From assembly GCA_007922305.1 (NCBI GenBank), contig ML677343.1:33769483-33833482 (forward strand): DNA of 64,000 bases, written 5' to 3'. The notes beneath the pieces are model-generated. The model was not told the DNA's origin and did not search any database. It saw nothing but the letters and a program-made list of their open reading frames with translations. The stretch comes from Dermatemys mawii. Taxonomy: Eukaryota; Chordata; Testudines; Dermatemydidae. Within the stretch, counting starts at the first letter, position 1. Each line of letters starts with the position of its first letter. Positions 18,401-29,719 of this stretch are shown here, piece by piece. The translations under genes and the position numbers were made by a program.

Positions 18401-21400
18401 TGAAAGATGGTCCATCACAACACAAGGTATTCCCAATCTCCACTGACTCATCTCCCTTCTACAAGAACTTCAGTGTCATATATCATCCTGCTAGCAGTGC
18501 AGGTGAGCTGCCTCCTCCAGGAGGGATGGCATTACTGCATGGCAACGATCCTGAAAGCATCTGCAATGCCATATGGGTAACCATTTATAACATTATTGAT
18601 ACCAATATTACAAAATTGCAATGAATCTTACAAGATATGCTATGTAAGGTATCAGTGGAAAAGTTCTGATCTGATAAATATAATAGTGTTTATATGTATG
18701 TATCATCTTTCTATTGAGTTATAAATGTGTGTGATATATTTGTATATCAAACTTGTGCTTTGTTTCTGTGCGACACTCCCAGACAGATCGGCATCAACAC
18801 TATCCAGTCTGCATGATGGCCCATCAAGGGCAATCAGTTGCACAATGAACCCTTTGAGAGAAGCCAGGGGCTATGCCTATGAATCTGCGGGACACACATG
18901 TGGACTGGGTCCTCAAGTGCTTTTCTATGCCCATGTGCTGTGAGCTTATGTTTGGGACAAAGGATATAAAAAGGCAGCTGCATCTTCTTGTTTTCAACCC
19001 TGCTTTCCACCTCTGGAGCAACTTCTCTACAAACTGAAACTTTGAACAAAGCACTGATAGACCCATCCAAGCTTTGGATGTTTTCCAGGTGGACTTTACA
19101 AGCCAGCAAATTCACCAATGCTGCTAAGAACCTGATGTATGGACTCTGCAATCATATGTATATATCTGACAGCTTTGACCATTTAACAATTCTCTTCTCA
19201 TTCTTTTCTTTTATAATAAACCCTTAGTTTTAGATACTAAAGGACTGGCTGGCAGCCGGATATTTGGGGTAAGATCCAAACTAGTATTGATCTGGTAATG
19301 TGGCTGGCCCTTTGGGGATCAGAAGAACATTCTGTGCTGTGAACAGAGTTTTAAAAAACTTCTCTCTGTACTGGACCTGTTTGCTGATTGGGAGCCAGAG
19401 AACTGGAATGCAACAAAGGAGGCTGTGCAATTTCTATTTTAGCTGCTTGATAACCATTGTGGGAGATCAGGAGCACAGTTTAGGACTAGTTGGTGAAATT
19501 AACTTCAGTGTTAACCACCAGTTCTGGAAGAATCTACTCTCCTTTTTGCAGCCTGCCCTGACTTTGGCATTTTCAGTGTCGGCTACCATAGGCACCTTGG
19601 ATCACAGCATCCATCTGTTTTATCCCTCCAAAGAGTGGCTAACTAAATGTCATTGACCAAACCTATTTCCTCTGAACCATGGATACACCAAAACCCTTCT
19701 GTAAACATACAACCCTCTTTGATTTACCACTGGTCACAAGAGACACCTTCCCTTCCTTTAGTTCAAACACTCACCAGGGAACTCTTCAGAAAAAAATATT
19801 ATAATTTTATTCAGAACTAGACAGCCTAGTGAAAAATCACAAAGCAATAGCCCCTGGTGCAGTACAACTGCATGAGCACATGGCAAAAAATTACAGCTGC
19901 CTGCACAAGTGAAACCAGTGGTTACTACAATTCAAAAGCAAAATTCTGCCAAACTTCATTCACCACATGTGGTCAGATTTCCTCTCTAAGTTGCAACTGC
20001 ATCACCAGAGCTGCTCACCTCTCAGAGTCCTCTGAAGACATTTCCACACAATCTGGAGCTGCTGCTGGTGGTTGCTTAGCTACCTCCACACTGTCTGGAG
20101 CTGCTGCTGGTGGTTGCTTAGCTACCTCCACACTGTCTGGAGCCGCTGCTGGTGGTTGCTTAGCTACCTCCACACTGTCTGGAGCCGCTGCTGGTGGTTG
20201 CTTAGCTACCTCCACACTGTCTGGAGCCATCACTGGTGGTTGCTTAGCTACCTCCACACTGTCTGGAGCCATCACTGGTGGTTGCTTAGCTACCTCCACA
20301 CTGTCTGAAGCCCTCGTTGGTGGCTGCTTAGCTACTTCCACAGGGTTTGGAGCTGCCACTGGTGATTGCTTAGCTACTTCCACAGGCTCTGGAACTAATG
20401 CCAGCTTCTTAGTTTCATCAATATATTCTGAGTTCAAAGTCTTTTTCGCCATCTTTGACAGGAAGAAAGCACATAATTACAAAGAGAACTCCATGGAACT
20501 GCATTTATTTTACTCTCATTTTATAGGCATGGAACATTAATTAAGTGCACAATCCCTGTAATTACTCGCTGTTCTATGGTCAAGGTGCTATTTAGTGTAT
20601 TGGAGATAAGATGATAACTATGGTCATTTGTCAGGTCTTCTGCAGCAGTTATATGTGCAGAGTTAAGTTAACAACTATAATAACAACTATAATAATGACC
20701 AACTAATTTTATAGCATGGAACCTTAAGAGAGGGTCTGAATTTTAAATGCTAAAAATTTATTCCCTTGGTGCTCTGGTCCCAAAACTTTAGAGTCAGACA
20801 TTTGTACCTGACTTCTGAGTGCAAGTCAAAAATATTACACATCAATAAGACAAAGAAACAAATTGGTATCTTATTTCCAATTCATATCATTTGAGCCTAT
20901 TGTAGCAACATTATAAAAGTTTTATCTGCATCTCTGAGCTGGAGATTGTATTCAAACTGCACCGAGGTAGTTTACCCAGTTTCCCCAAGGATCTACAATC
21001 ACTGTAGGTGATTCCTGTAAATCCTGGGACAGGTAAACACCACCAACGCAATATAATCCCAAAGCATTTTACAAAGCATTTTACAATTTCCAGAGCAGCA
21101 GTTTCCAGAGGCCCAGGAAACAAAGAAAGGCTTTCCGTACAAAGGGGAAATTAAAGCAGGGAATTGGTGGGTTGTTATTGACCTGAAAACTGACCTGAAC
21201 CTTTAACAAGAGAGCAAGCCCTGCTGGAAGGGTCTGAAGGACTTTGACTCTTACCAGACCCTCATGCAAAAGAGGAGTCGCTTCTGGTAAGCTTAATATA
21301 CACTTAGACTTTTTATGTTTTTATGACAAATTTTCTTCTGTAATTCTTCTGTTCTTAAATAAACATACTTTACTTGGTGAAGGCTAGCTAGTTCCTTGTC

Positions 21401-24400
21401 CTTCAGGAAAAAGAGTGAAACCATAGGTGGGGAGCTAGATCAGACTACTGGGACAGATACAGAGAAATGCAAACCTAAACCCCATATCTGAAGAGAGTCA
21501 CAGGACTCTACCTATAGAGAGGTGAAAACTGGAGGCCTGAGACTTAAAGGTGTATCCCTTGAACAGAGCATGGAGGGGCTAGAGGTCACATGCAAATTTC
21601 CTGAAGACCCTGGGGGGTGACAGCTGGGATGAGGCATGGTAGACACATACGGTCAAGAGAAAGGGCTCTGAATCCTCCAGGTAGGTCTCCAAAAACTGGA
21701 ACGCACTCTGCTGAAAAGTCTTGTAGGAAAAATTTCGGATCATCGTATGAGACAAATTCTTCTCACGGATTATGCCGAGCAACTCTGTCCTCAGTTTCTA
21801 GTCAAGAGACAAGAACATTCTGAGTATGTACAAATGATACAAGCTACAAACGCAGAAGCTGGGGGTTTGGGTGGAGAGGGGACTTCCCCACTGACATTAC
21901 AACATTATCAGCTAATTTACACTGATCTAAATTAGGAAGCAAAAGCCAAAAAAGTCTGGGGTCTGTCAGCATTGCCAACTACACTCACTTTCAGTGCCAG
22001 AAAACAGCAGCAAACAGAAGCAAAGACAAGGAAATGTGTGTTTGGAAACATATTGCACAGCCAAGATATTCCATCTCATGCCCCAAAAATTCATAATCAA
22101 ACTCACCTGGGTACTGGGATCCTTTGCCATGTTTTTTTTCAGAATTTTTGAGGCTTTATCAAATTCTCTCTTTTTAATACAAATGATAACAGCCTAGAGA
22201 GGAAAAAGAGGATCTCAGTTTTTATGTGTATATCAATTCAACCACGTCTCCTAAATCAGCTTCACAAACAGCACAAGCAAAATGCAAACAAAGCCTGTGA
22301 CATTCCTTCCAAACACTTCCCAAGTGACATGGAAATAACAGTTTGTACCAAACATCTTAATGAGCTGCTAACCTGACATCCGACTATACTCTTCTAACTA
22401 TCCCATTAATGCAAGGTTAAAATTAAGGATTGCATTACCTGATTTTCATTTCTATGGTGTCATTCAATTCATGTACATTCACAATAAGTGTTTTGATGGA
22501 CACCCCTGAAGTATGAGAACCCATCAGTTCTTACCAGATTTCCTTGGCTTAATTTTAAACAAAAAAATAGCCTTCTACAGGACCACAGAGTTACACGGCA
22601 CATCAATACTAAAGAAGCTGACTTGGCCCCTCCCCAAAGAGCTTACAAGTGAAGGTAGATGGCAGATGGATGTAGGAAGGGGGAGAAAACATGCCAAAAA
22701 CATTTTAAAGAGGCTGGAAAGCGTCTTGTAGCCTCAGGTTTGTTTATTGTAGTACAATATGCAATAAAACAGTTACATTTTATATTTTACATATATCGTA
22801 CATGCAAACTTTATCCCAGGCCAGCAAATTGAACAGACCAGTTTGCAGGAGATGACTAGTTGCAATAACAAGTTTTTAGAAGGGATTCTTAGACTCTAAG
22901 AACATTCTGGCACTATATTTAAAAGGTCCTACAGTAAAGAGAAGGGAGAAAGAATGTATTATTTCTAATATATTCAATAGAGAAAATGGTAATAGCAAAA
23001 GAAACGTTCTGCTTTTGAGTTCACCTTTAATAGAGTTATGGATCCTGATAGGTTACTATCTTCCTAGCAATGGAAAGCTCCCAGAAGTAAGACAAATGAT
23101 GGAGGGACAATTGCCTTCAGTGTAAGGAAGCTTCTTTTTTTAAACTAGATTAAAGCTTATAAAAATCTAAACTATTTGAATGAAAAAGGAGAACTTGACC
23201 CTTACAGCTTGCTTCACCATTTTTTTAACAGATTCCATTGCCACCTCAGACACAGGAAATTCTCTCTCAATCAGCTCCAGCACACCGATTGCCGATTCAA
23301 GAGGGGTGAGCTCCGACTCTGTATCAAAGGTGCAATCTACAATTAAAAGAAACAATTCATTCCTATTGGTTTTAAAACACACACACAAATCTACCTGGGC
23401 TCAAGAAATCCTCCAAAGGAAATAGCCAAAACAAGTAGGTGTGAATATGCTCACTTAGGCCCCTAATGCTGCAGTAACTAACAAGCAGAGAACAGCACAC
23501 ACAAAACAATCATGATCAAGAAAGGCTGTCTAAGGTATGCAAGGTCCATTCAGTGAGCTTGAAATTAAAAGCAAACATTGTGAGCTGAATATGTGGAGGT
23601 TTACTTTACTTTATACTATAAATAGAAAAATCGGGAATGAACACACTGAATAAAAGTTACATAAGACTACACTAATGCAGTTTAAATTCTCAAACAACAA
23701 GAAATTAAAAAGCAAAGTTCTTGACATAATATTGAAAGGGCATTGCTGTCAGATCAAATCTGATCCCCAAGTTTAAGTTTTGCTCAAGTACAACTAGATA
23801 CAAGACTGTATCTAGTTGTACTTGATATGTGGCTGCTTTACTTAAAGTTTTAATTCCAATTAAAAGAAAAACAAAACCTTGTCCATAGAGTTTTCATTCA
23901 AACATTGTGTTCTTGTTCTATTACAGGAAAAATGAAGAATGAAACTGATTTACCTATACATTGTTTGCAAAAGAAAGTGGAAGTGACTTTGTTCCAGATG
24001 CTAGAGATAGAAAATATAGAATCCCTGCAAAGCAGCTAGGTTTTTTCTTTAACAAAAACTTTTGTTTGAGTTTTAGGCTGTTAATAATAGAATGTCTGAT
24101 GTTTCCCGCACATGTTGCCTTCAAGTAACAATGCTAAACAGGATAAAAGAAAATCTGAAAGTTTTACCTATAATTGTTCAATTCCTATAACTGAAAAGAG
24201 TGAAAAGTACTTCACTATTTCCCAGTTTGTTTACCCTGCACATTAACTACCCTTTGAGAAGAGTTGACTATTTTGGTTCTGGTCAGACACACCATCCCTA
24301 CTATTATGAGGCCCATGCCCTCTCCTTTGCAGAAAAGACCCTTATAAATAAAAATACCACAAGCAGATTATTTCAAGGAATTATAATGGAAGTTTCAGAG

Positions 24401-25265
24401 ATCTTTATCCAAACCTGAACTTCAATATAAAAAAAAATCCAAGTAGCGTAGTTGATTTTCCTTGGCCAAACAGTAGATAATAAGTGATTTCAACAGAAAG
24501 GTCCCATGCCCCACTGTGCACAGACAATGCATAAGCAGGGCCCCCTTGGTCAGACCAAAGATCCATCCAGCCCAGCAGCCTGTCTGCTGACAGTGGCCAT
24601 TGCTAGGTGCCCCGGAGTGAGTGAACCTAACAGGTAATGGTCAAGTGATCTCTCTCCTGCCATCCATCGCCCCCCTCTGACAGACAGAGCCGAGGGACAC
24701 CATTCCTTTCCATTAATGGCTATTTGCCAGGATGGGTCTTAACCTCCATGAATTTATCCAGTTCTATCCTGTTATAGTCCTAACCGTCACAACCTCCTCA
24801 GGCAAGCGTGGTGAACGCCATGTTGGGAACAGGGCCGAGCACCGGTAAGGCAAATTGTGGCGCTTTTCTCTCTTACCTAGATTCTCTCCCTCCTCGATTC
24901 TTGAAAGGAACTGCATGATCCGCAGCAGGCGGGAGATTGCGGGCTCCTTAACCAGGGGCCGCAGCAGCAGAGCTGGAGAGAGAGAGAAAACAGAGCGCTT
25001 AGGACAGCCAAGTCAGAAACGCCCCCCGCCCTTGATCCTCCCTCTCCCGCTGCCCCGGGGCGGGCCCCTCACCCTGCATCACGTCGCGGAACTCGCGGAA
25101 GTCCCGGTTCCGACGGGCGCGATAGGCCCCCACGGCCTGGTGGAAGTAGAACTGCAGCACCCAGCGGTTCACCGCCTCCTCCGGGGCGCGGAGCCCCGGC
25201 GCCCCCTTCCCGGCCGCCATTGGCCCCCGCCGGCTCCGGGAGACCCGTCCGCGCCCACCAGCCAT
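12476..25265 (-). CDS. TERF2: TERF2 (TRF2), telomeric repeat-binding factor 2, complete, 10 exons, 594 aa
   Basis: TRF2 is the shelterin subunit that binds double-stranded TTAGGG repeats and blocks ATM signalling and end joining (family knowledge). Minus-strand exons are 25265-25073, 24972-24877, 23336-23206, 22193-22107, 21797-21651, 20452-20019, 17561-17163, 15182-15097, 13925-13873 and 12634-12476. All phases join, giving 1785 nt. Domains in order: a short basic N-terminus (residues 1-14, five arginines); TRFH dimerisation domain from [14 protein letters not shown] (29) to about 218; a linker with eight 14-residue repeats (242-353); the RAP1-binding segment around [19 protein letters not shown]; a TIN2-binding-like motif [17 protein letters not shown]; an iDDR-like segment [15 protein letters not shown]; and a C-terminal Myb/telobox domain with [12 protein letters not shown]. 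The start at 25265 gives MAGG, as in the short human form; a second in-frame ATG at 25220 cannot be excluded. Synteny supports TERF2 over TERF1. Confidence 0.96.
14543..14849. mobile_element. GC-rich hAT-type MITE in TERF2 intron 8, perfect 8-bp TSD
   Basis: A 307-bp element is flanked by identical 8-bp repeats TGCTAGAT at 14535-14542 and 14850-14857. Its ends are CGGCGGTTCTCAAACTT and GTAAGAACCACTG, which form short imperfect inverted repeats. Internally, CTGAAGTGAAAGTTTCC faces GGAAACTTTCACTTCGGCAG about 70 bp later, so the middle can fold into a long hairpin. It is CpG-rich in an AT-rich intron. No coding capacity. Confidence 0.88.
17745..18390. repeat. Interspersed DNA-transposon-like repeat in TERF2 intron 6
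   Basis: A GC-rich block is followed by AT-rich sequence ending GAATTTGGTAGGGCCCTA near 18379. That end matches in reverse the start of a second copy at about 41706 (GACCCTACCAAATTCATGGT), so this is one repeat family in opposite orientations. The outer ends look like an inverted terminal repeat family, but I could not fix a target duplication. Confidence 0.55.
18560..19630 (+). mobile_element. Probable solo LTR of an endogenous retrovirus in TERF2 intron 6
   Basis: The stretch has LTR architecture on the plus strand, antisense to TERF2: a TATA box (GGATATAAAAAGGC near 18962) and a polyadenylation signal (ATAATAAACCC near 19213) about 250 bp later, followed by a U5-like segment. No coding sequence or second LTR is visible. 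Ends were not fixed by a target duplication, so the limits are approximate. Confidence 0.55.
20048..20383 (-). repeat. 42-bp coding minisatellite, eight copies, in TERF2 exon 6
   Basis: Eight tandem units of 42 bp encode the 14-residue motif [14 protein letters not shown], in frame with TERF2. The four units at the 3' end of the gene's exon are nearly identical. Two middle units read PPVMAPDS and the outermost two are more diverged (QSPVAAPNP and PPTRASDS). A partial ninth unit (VEM) follows. The gradient suggests growth by unequal exchange or slippage at one end. Because 42 is a multiple of three, length change keeps the frame open. Confidence 0.95.
21240..21600 (+). repeat. LTR-like fragment in TERF2 intron 5
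   Basis: A stretch with AATAAA at about 21358, followed by CATACTTTACTTGGTGAAGG and then a purine-rich part, resembles the R-U5 part of a sauropsid LTR. Upstream limits are unclear and there is no target duplication, so this is a weak call. Confidence 0.35.
23784..23825. repeat. Perfect 19-bp inverted repeat with 4-nt loop in TERF2 intron 2
   Basis: The arm at 23784-23802 (TCAAGTACAACTAGATACA) is the exact reverse complement of 23807-23825, with AGAC between. It could form a hairpin in the RNA or a cruciform. No surrounding element was recognised. Confidence 0.85.
24530..24800 (-). mobile_element. CR1-like LINE 3' tail in TERF2 intron 2
   Basis: Read on the plus strand, it begins CCCCTTGGTCAGACCAAAGA, then AGTGGCCATTGCTAGGTGCC, the reverse complement of the CR1 3' tail seen at 26860-26930. 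Only the untranslated end is present. It lies in the same orientation as TERF2 and ends about 75 bp from exon 2. Confidence 0.75.
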
Positions 25266-25640
25266 CCCGCGCCAGGACTCGGAAGTGACGCGCCCCGTGC
25301 GACGGAAGAGACGGCATCCCGCCGCTGCCCTCTCGACTCCTAGGAGGAGGCGAGCGCCCCCTACCCTTCCTCCTCTTATTGCTAAGCGGGGACTACAACG
25401 ACCGGCATGCACTGCGGCCTACGGCTCCCGATATGCCCCGAAGCCCACTGCTCGGATCTCCCGGCCTGCACTGCCTTGCGCGCCCCCTGCCGGTCCTGAC
25501 GAGCCATGCAGTCCCCGCCGGGCCCAGTCAGCGGCACGCCCACGTGACCGCCCAGCCCTCGAGTGGCGAGCGAGGCCCGGCTTGTTTACACTGGGGCTGG
25601 CGGCCCGTGTTGTGCGTGGGGAGGAACCGCGTCCTAGTCC
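25266..25640. promoter_or_regulatory. TERF2 CpG-island promoter with a ZNF143-like motif
   Basis: The sequence upstream of the TERF2 start is GC- and CpG-rich and lacks a TATA box. At 25392-25416 the plus strand reads ACTACAACGACCGGCATGCA then CTGCG, close to the ACTACAATTCCCAGCATGCA type of element bound by ZNF143/THAP11. A CACGTGAC E-box lies at about 25541 and a GGAAGTGACGCG ETS/CRE-like site at about 25280. The transcription start is not determined. Confidence 0.6.
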
Positions 25641-26250
25641 GCACCCCAGCCTGGGATTAGCGAGCGGGTCCCGCAATTCCCCACTGCGGGCAATAACACA
25701 GCCCCTGCCTGCCAACAGGCAGCCCAAGTCCATCCTCCACGCTGCACCCCTGGGGTTCGCTCTCCGCCTGTGGCCCTACCATCCGCTCCTTGCTAATACC
25801 AACCACCCTTCTCTCCTGGGGATTGTGGAACAGAGCAGCGAGCCACCAGTGACCCCAGGAACCCCTGTCTGGCCCTGTACCCTGAGTAAAAGTCTACCTG
25901 TTTTTAGACGTATTTGCCTTGGTTCCAGATTCCTTCACATAGAACTACACATTTACTAAAAACAGTCTCCTGATGTCTAGTAACAGATTAACAAAGATTG
26001 AAAAGCTTTTTCAACATACAGAAGCAGGAATTAAGTGGCCACCGCTTTCTCTTAACTGGCCAGAATATAGTAACGAAATCTCACAAAGGCCCAGAAAATA
26101 TTGTCTACCCTTGACACCAGCATTTTGAGTCCCATTAATAACCTTGGATGAAGTAGGTTTGAGTCTTGCTTATGTTCATTTAGTCAAAATATAAAATTAA
26201 CCTAAATGTGTCCACATGCAGAATTCTGGGCCTGTCACTTAAGTAACAGA
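25641..26250. other. Intergenic, no gene seen
   Basis: Reading frames here are open by chance in GC-rich sequence next to the TERF2 promoter. They lack homology that I recognise and have no convincing splice context. The rest is plain AT-rich sequence. Confidence 0.5.
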
Positions 26251-26259
26251 AACCTGTTG

Positions 26260-26945
26260 GTACCAGCCTTAATTTGAATTTGTGCTATTATGGTACACCC
26301 ACATCTTGAATACTGCGTGCAAATGTGGTCGCCCATCTCAAAAAAGATATGTTGGAACTGGAAAAGGTTCAGAAAAGAGGAACAAAAATGATTAAGGGTA
26401 TGGAACTGCTTCTGTATTAGATTAATAAAACATGGACTTTTCAGCTTGGAAAAGAGATGGTTAAGAGGAGACATGTTTGAGGTCTATAAAATCATGGCTG
26501 GTGTAGATAAAGTAGATAAGGAAGTGTTATTTACTACTTCTCATAACACAAGAACTAAGGGCCACCAAATGAAATTAATAGGCAGCAGGTTTAAAACAAA
26601 TAAAAGGAAGTATTTCTTCAGACAACGCACAGTTAACCAATGGAACTCCTTGCCAGAGGACATTGTGAAGGCCAAGACCATAATATGGTTAAAAAAATAA
26701 CTAGATAAATTCATGGAGGATAGGTCCATCGATGGGTGTTAGCCAGGATGGGCAGGGATGGTGTCCCTAGCCTCTGCTTGACCAAAACTGGGAATAAGCG
26801 ACAGGGAATGGATCACTTGATGATGACCTGTTCTGTTCATTCCCTCTGGGGCATCTGGCACTGGCCACTGGCAGAAGACAGGATACTAAGCTAGATAGAC
26901 CTTTGGTCTGACTCGGTAGAGCCATTTTTATGTTATGTACTACCC
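26260..26945 (+). mobile_element. CR1 LINE, 5'-truncated, 3' end of ORF2 plus tail
   Basis: The sequence encodes, with breaks, the C-terminal part of the CR1 reverse transcriptase protein: [19 protein letters not shown], then [16 protein letters not shown] and WNSLPEDIV. The CR1 3' tail follows (GGGGCATCTGGCACTGGCCA, then GGTCTGACTCGGTAGAGCC) and ends ATGTTATG, like the short repeat that closes CR1 copies. Stops and frame breaks show it is dead. Confidence 0.88.
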
Positions 26946-28880
26946 CTTCTTCTTTTGCATTTAAGAATGTGAAAGAGGGAAGAGAGTAACGCTCTCTGGC
27001 ATATTATACAATAGTGCACACCCAGACCTGAGGATATCCTAGCTTCATCCTAATTTCTTCATAGATCTCGTTCTTTTCTAGCTTAGTATATTTGGTGGTA
27101 TTGTAAATTCATCTTTCATTGCCAACAATGCTGCATCTTTTCCTCACATGTAATACTCCTTCTAGGAATCTTGGAAACTGAACTCACTTTAGAAAGATCA
27201 ATCCTCCTGTCCCCTCTTTTGCTCCTAATGCAAATCCTATCTGAAGGCAGCTGTCTTCCTTTCAATATTCTAGTTAACATACTGCAGGATTTATTCCCAT
27301 AAATAAAGAATATATGTGAGTGATTTACTTTATAATATTACAGCCAATGACTGCTTTGCCTTCATTATTTCCTTTCTTGTTTTCAATCCCAACATTCTTT
27401 TTCTGTTAGATTCCTTTCCTATGTAATGCAAGTTCTAATCCCCAATGGACCTAAATTATCTCTTTGGTGTGTGCCTCCTATAATAACATTTCCTGTTGCA
27501 AACAATAACCCTACAGTTTCCTAGTGCCCAACAGTGACCCCTCTTTGAAGCACTGCATTGATAGGCTCCAAAAAGGATTGTTCATCCATTTCTACTCAGT
27601 TAGAAAAGTCATTACAAATTCTGTTTGGCTTTCAGGACATCCACACCCTTTTCCTCCCCTCCAGGGGCTCACTAGAAAAGAAAGAGGAGGAAAAACAAAC
27701 AAGAAAAAATCAGTGTGTGTCAAATGGAAAACAATAAATCTGGGAGGGAAAGAAATGATATTGGCAAACAAACAAAGAGAAGTAAAAATAATTAAATTCT
27801 GCCAGAGCAAGAGGATGATGTGTTTTCACCTCTGGATTGGGCTGAGTGACCTCTACAGTGTATACACAGTCATGGGGCAGTTAGAATGAAACTCATTATA
27901 ACAAGGTTAATTTGTTCGAATGCAGCACTTAAGGGTTAGGAAGGATACAGAGAAATATACAGACCCATACTGTGTCCAGTTCTGTGAGGCAGAATTATAC
28001 AGTTTGCTTAGGGTCCCTTACCATATAAAATGGGCAAGAGCTAATGGAGCAAGTAAGATGTCTCACGTCTCAACCCATAAAACCATGGCACAACAGCTGA
28101 TCAGTTTGGTATTAGTGAGATGTATTGGCTACTCATGATCTAAAGGAAACATTATTAGCAAGGGAAATCATCTGTAAGATTATTACTCCAATTTTTTAAA
28201 ATTCATTCTTAATTGTCAGGCTAGGACATCCTGAAGCATCCAGGATCTGTTAAACACGGCTTTCTCACCCTCCTGAGGCACACTGCTCCTACCAGGTTGA
28301 TGCAACCACTTTCAGCAGACTATAGAGGTTTCAGGAGCTTGAACTTCTTTGTTCATTTTAGCTTGACCATCAGAAAAGTGAGATCTATTAAACTACCCAA
28401 GGGCAACAGTGGAAGCCTCACCATTTGGGTCACTAAACCGAACTGGACAAAGCTCTGGAGACTACAGGGTAATGAACAATCCTGCAATGGCTTCTGCAGG
28501 CATGGGGGTAAACAGGAGGGAAAGAACTCATGTGACCTTATTGGTCTTTTCAATGTCTATCTTCTACTATCCTGTGCTGAGTGGGTTAAAATCAATAAAA
28601 TCAATAAACAATGCTTTACATTATGGAGCCCTGTTCGAATTGTGGGCATCCCTTTGTCTGCGAGAGACAGTGAGAATTGCAGCCTATGACGCAGATGGTT
28701 TCCAATGTGTCATGTGACTGAATAATCCAATCTGAGATTTGCATGATCTTTGGCAGTTATTGCAAATGTCTGTATCTCGGAAGCTGCCTGATTCTGACGG
28801 GCTCTCTACTCTTCAAGCTTTGTGGGGCCAGCTTCTGTCATGGACTTTGATACTCTGATGGAGACGATGGTGCCACTTGT
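26946..28880. other. Intergenic, no feature recognised
   Basis: This is AT-rich sequence with only short chance reading frames. I see no exon-like segment with conserved protein sequence and no repeat I can name. Confidence 0.5.
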
Positions 28881-28899
28881 TACGATCACTTGCCAAGAT

Positions 28900-29340
28900 T
28901 TCCCATTGGTAAGGATTAATTCCAAATTCCTTCATATCTCGCTTGCATGTGTCTTTATAGCAAAGCTTGGGCCATCCGTTGTTGCCTCTGATAGCTCCCC
29001 ATACAGCATGTCCTGGGTATGGGTCCGTCTTCCAACCTACTCAGATGGCCCAGTCAGTGCAGTCTTCTTTGCTTGAGCAGGGCTGTCACACTTGGTAAAT
29101 TTGCCCTTTGAAGAACATCAGCATTGGTGACTTTATCCTGCCATTTGGTGTTGAGCGTGCAGCGTAAACAATGTAGGTGGAAACTGTTCAACCTTTTCTC
29201 CTGATGAGCGTAAGTCGTCTATACTTCCCCACCATACATGAGCGCTGTGGATGCGGGCTTGGTACACAAGCTTTTTGGTCTTGATGGTGTTTTGAGTTGT
29301 TCCAGGCTCTTTTAGTTAGTCTGCTAAAGGTGATGGCAGC
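28900..29340 (-). mobile_element. Non-LTR retrotransposon ORF2 C-terminal remnant
   Basis: The minus strand translates, with breaks, to segments such as KVTNADVLQRANLPSV followed by TALLKQRRLHW. These resemble the C-terminal region after the reverse transcriptase of a non-LTR element, different from CR1. Many frame breaks make it a fossil. The clade is not assigned. Confidence 0.55.
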
Positions 29341-29363
29341 CTTTCTAATGCAAACACATAGTT

Positions 29364-29643
29364 CAGGGGTTGGCAGCCTTTCAGAAGTGGTGTGCCAAGT
29401 TTTCAGTTGTTCACTCTAATTTAAGATTTTGCATGCTAACATTTTTAGATGGTCTCTTTCTATAAGTCTATAATATAGAACTAAACTATTGTTGTATGTA
29501 AAGTAAATAAGATTTTTTAAATTATTAAGAAGCTTCATTTAAAATTAAATTAAAATTTAGAGCCCCCCAGACCGGTGGCCAGAACCCAGGCAGTGCGAGT
29601 GCCACTGCAAATCAGCTTGCGTGCCTCAGGTTGCCTACCCCTG
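29364..29643. mobile_element. hAT-type MITE, inverted relative of the 4598-4898 copy
   Basis: A 280-bp element begins CAGGGGTTGGCAGCC and ends AGGTTGCCTACCCCTG, so its ends are inverted repeats. Its middle matches the element at 4598-4898 in reverse. The flanks ACATAGTT (29356-29363) and ATTTAGTT (29644-29651) agree at 6 of 8 bases, an aged 8-bp target duplication. Confidence 0.82.
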
Positions 29644-29719
29644 ATTTAGTTCTTCATCCAATAAGAGGATGATGGTCTCCATAGAGCCTAAGTAGCTGAA
29701 CTTTTGGATGACTTCTAGC

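Noticed and set aside
20072..20308. Plus-strand frame of repeated [11 protein letters not shown] units, resembling membrane repeats
   Set aside because: It is the antisense of the TERF2 exon 6 minisatellite, which has splice junctions and a conserved context on the minus strand.
20048..20383. CRISPR-like array (regular repeats)
   Set aside because: The units are directly adjacent without spacers, in frame, and inside a vertebrate coding exon.
25285..25959. 224-codon open frame upstream of TERF2
   Set aside because: It lies in the CpG island on the opposite strand, has no recognisable domain, and open frames are common in GC-rich DNA.
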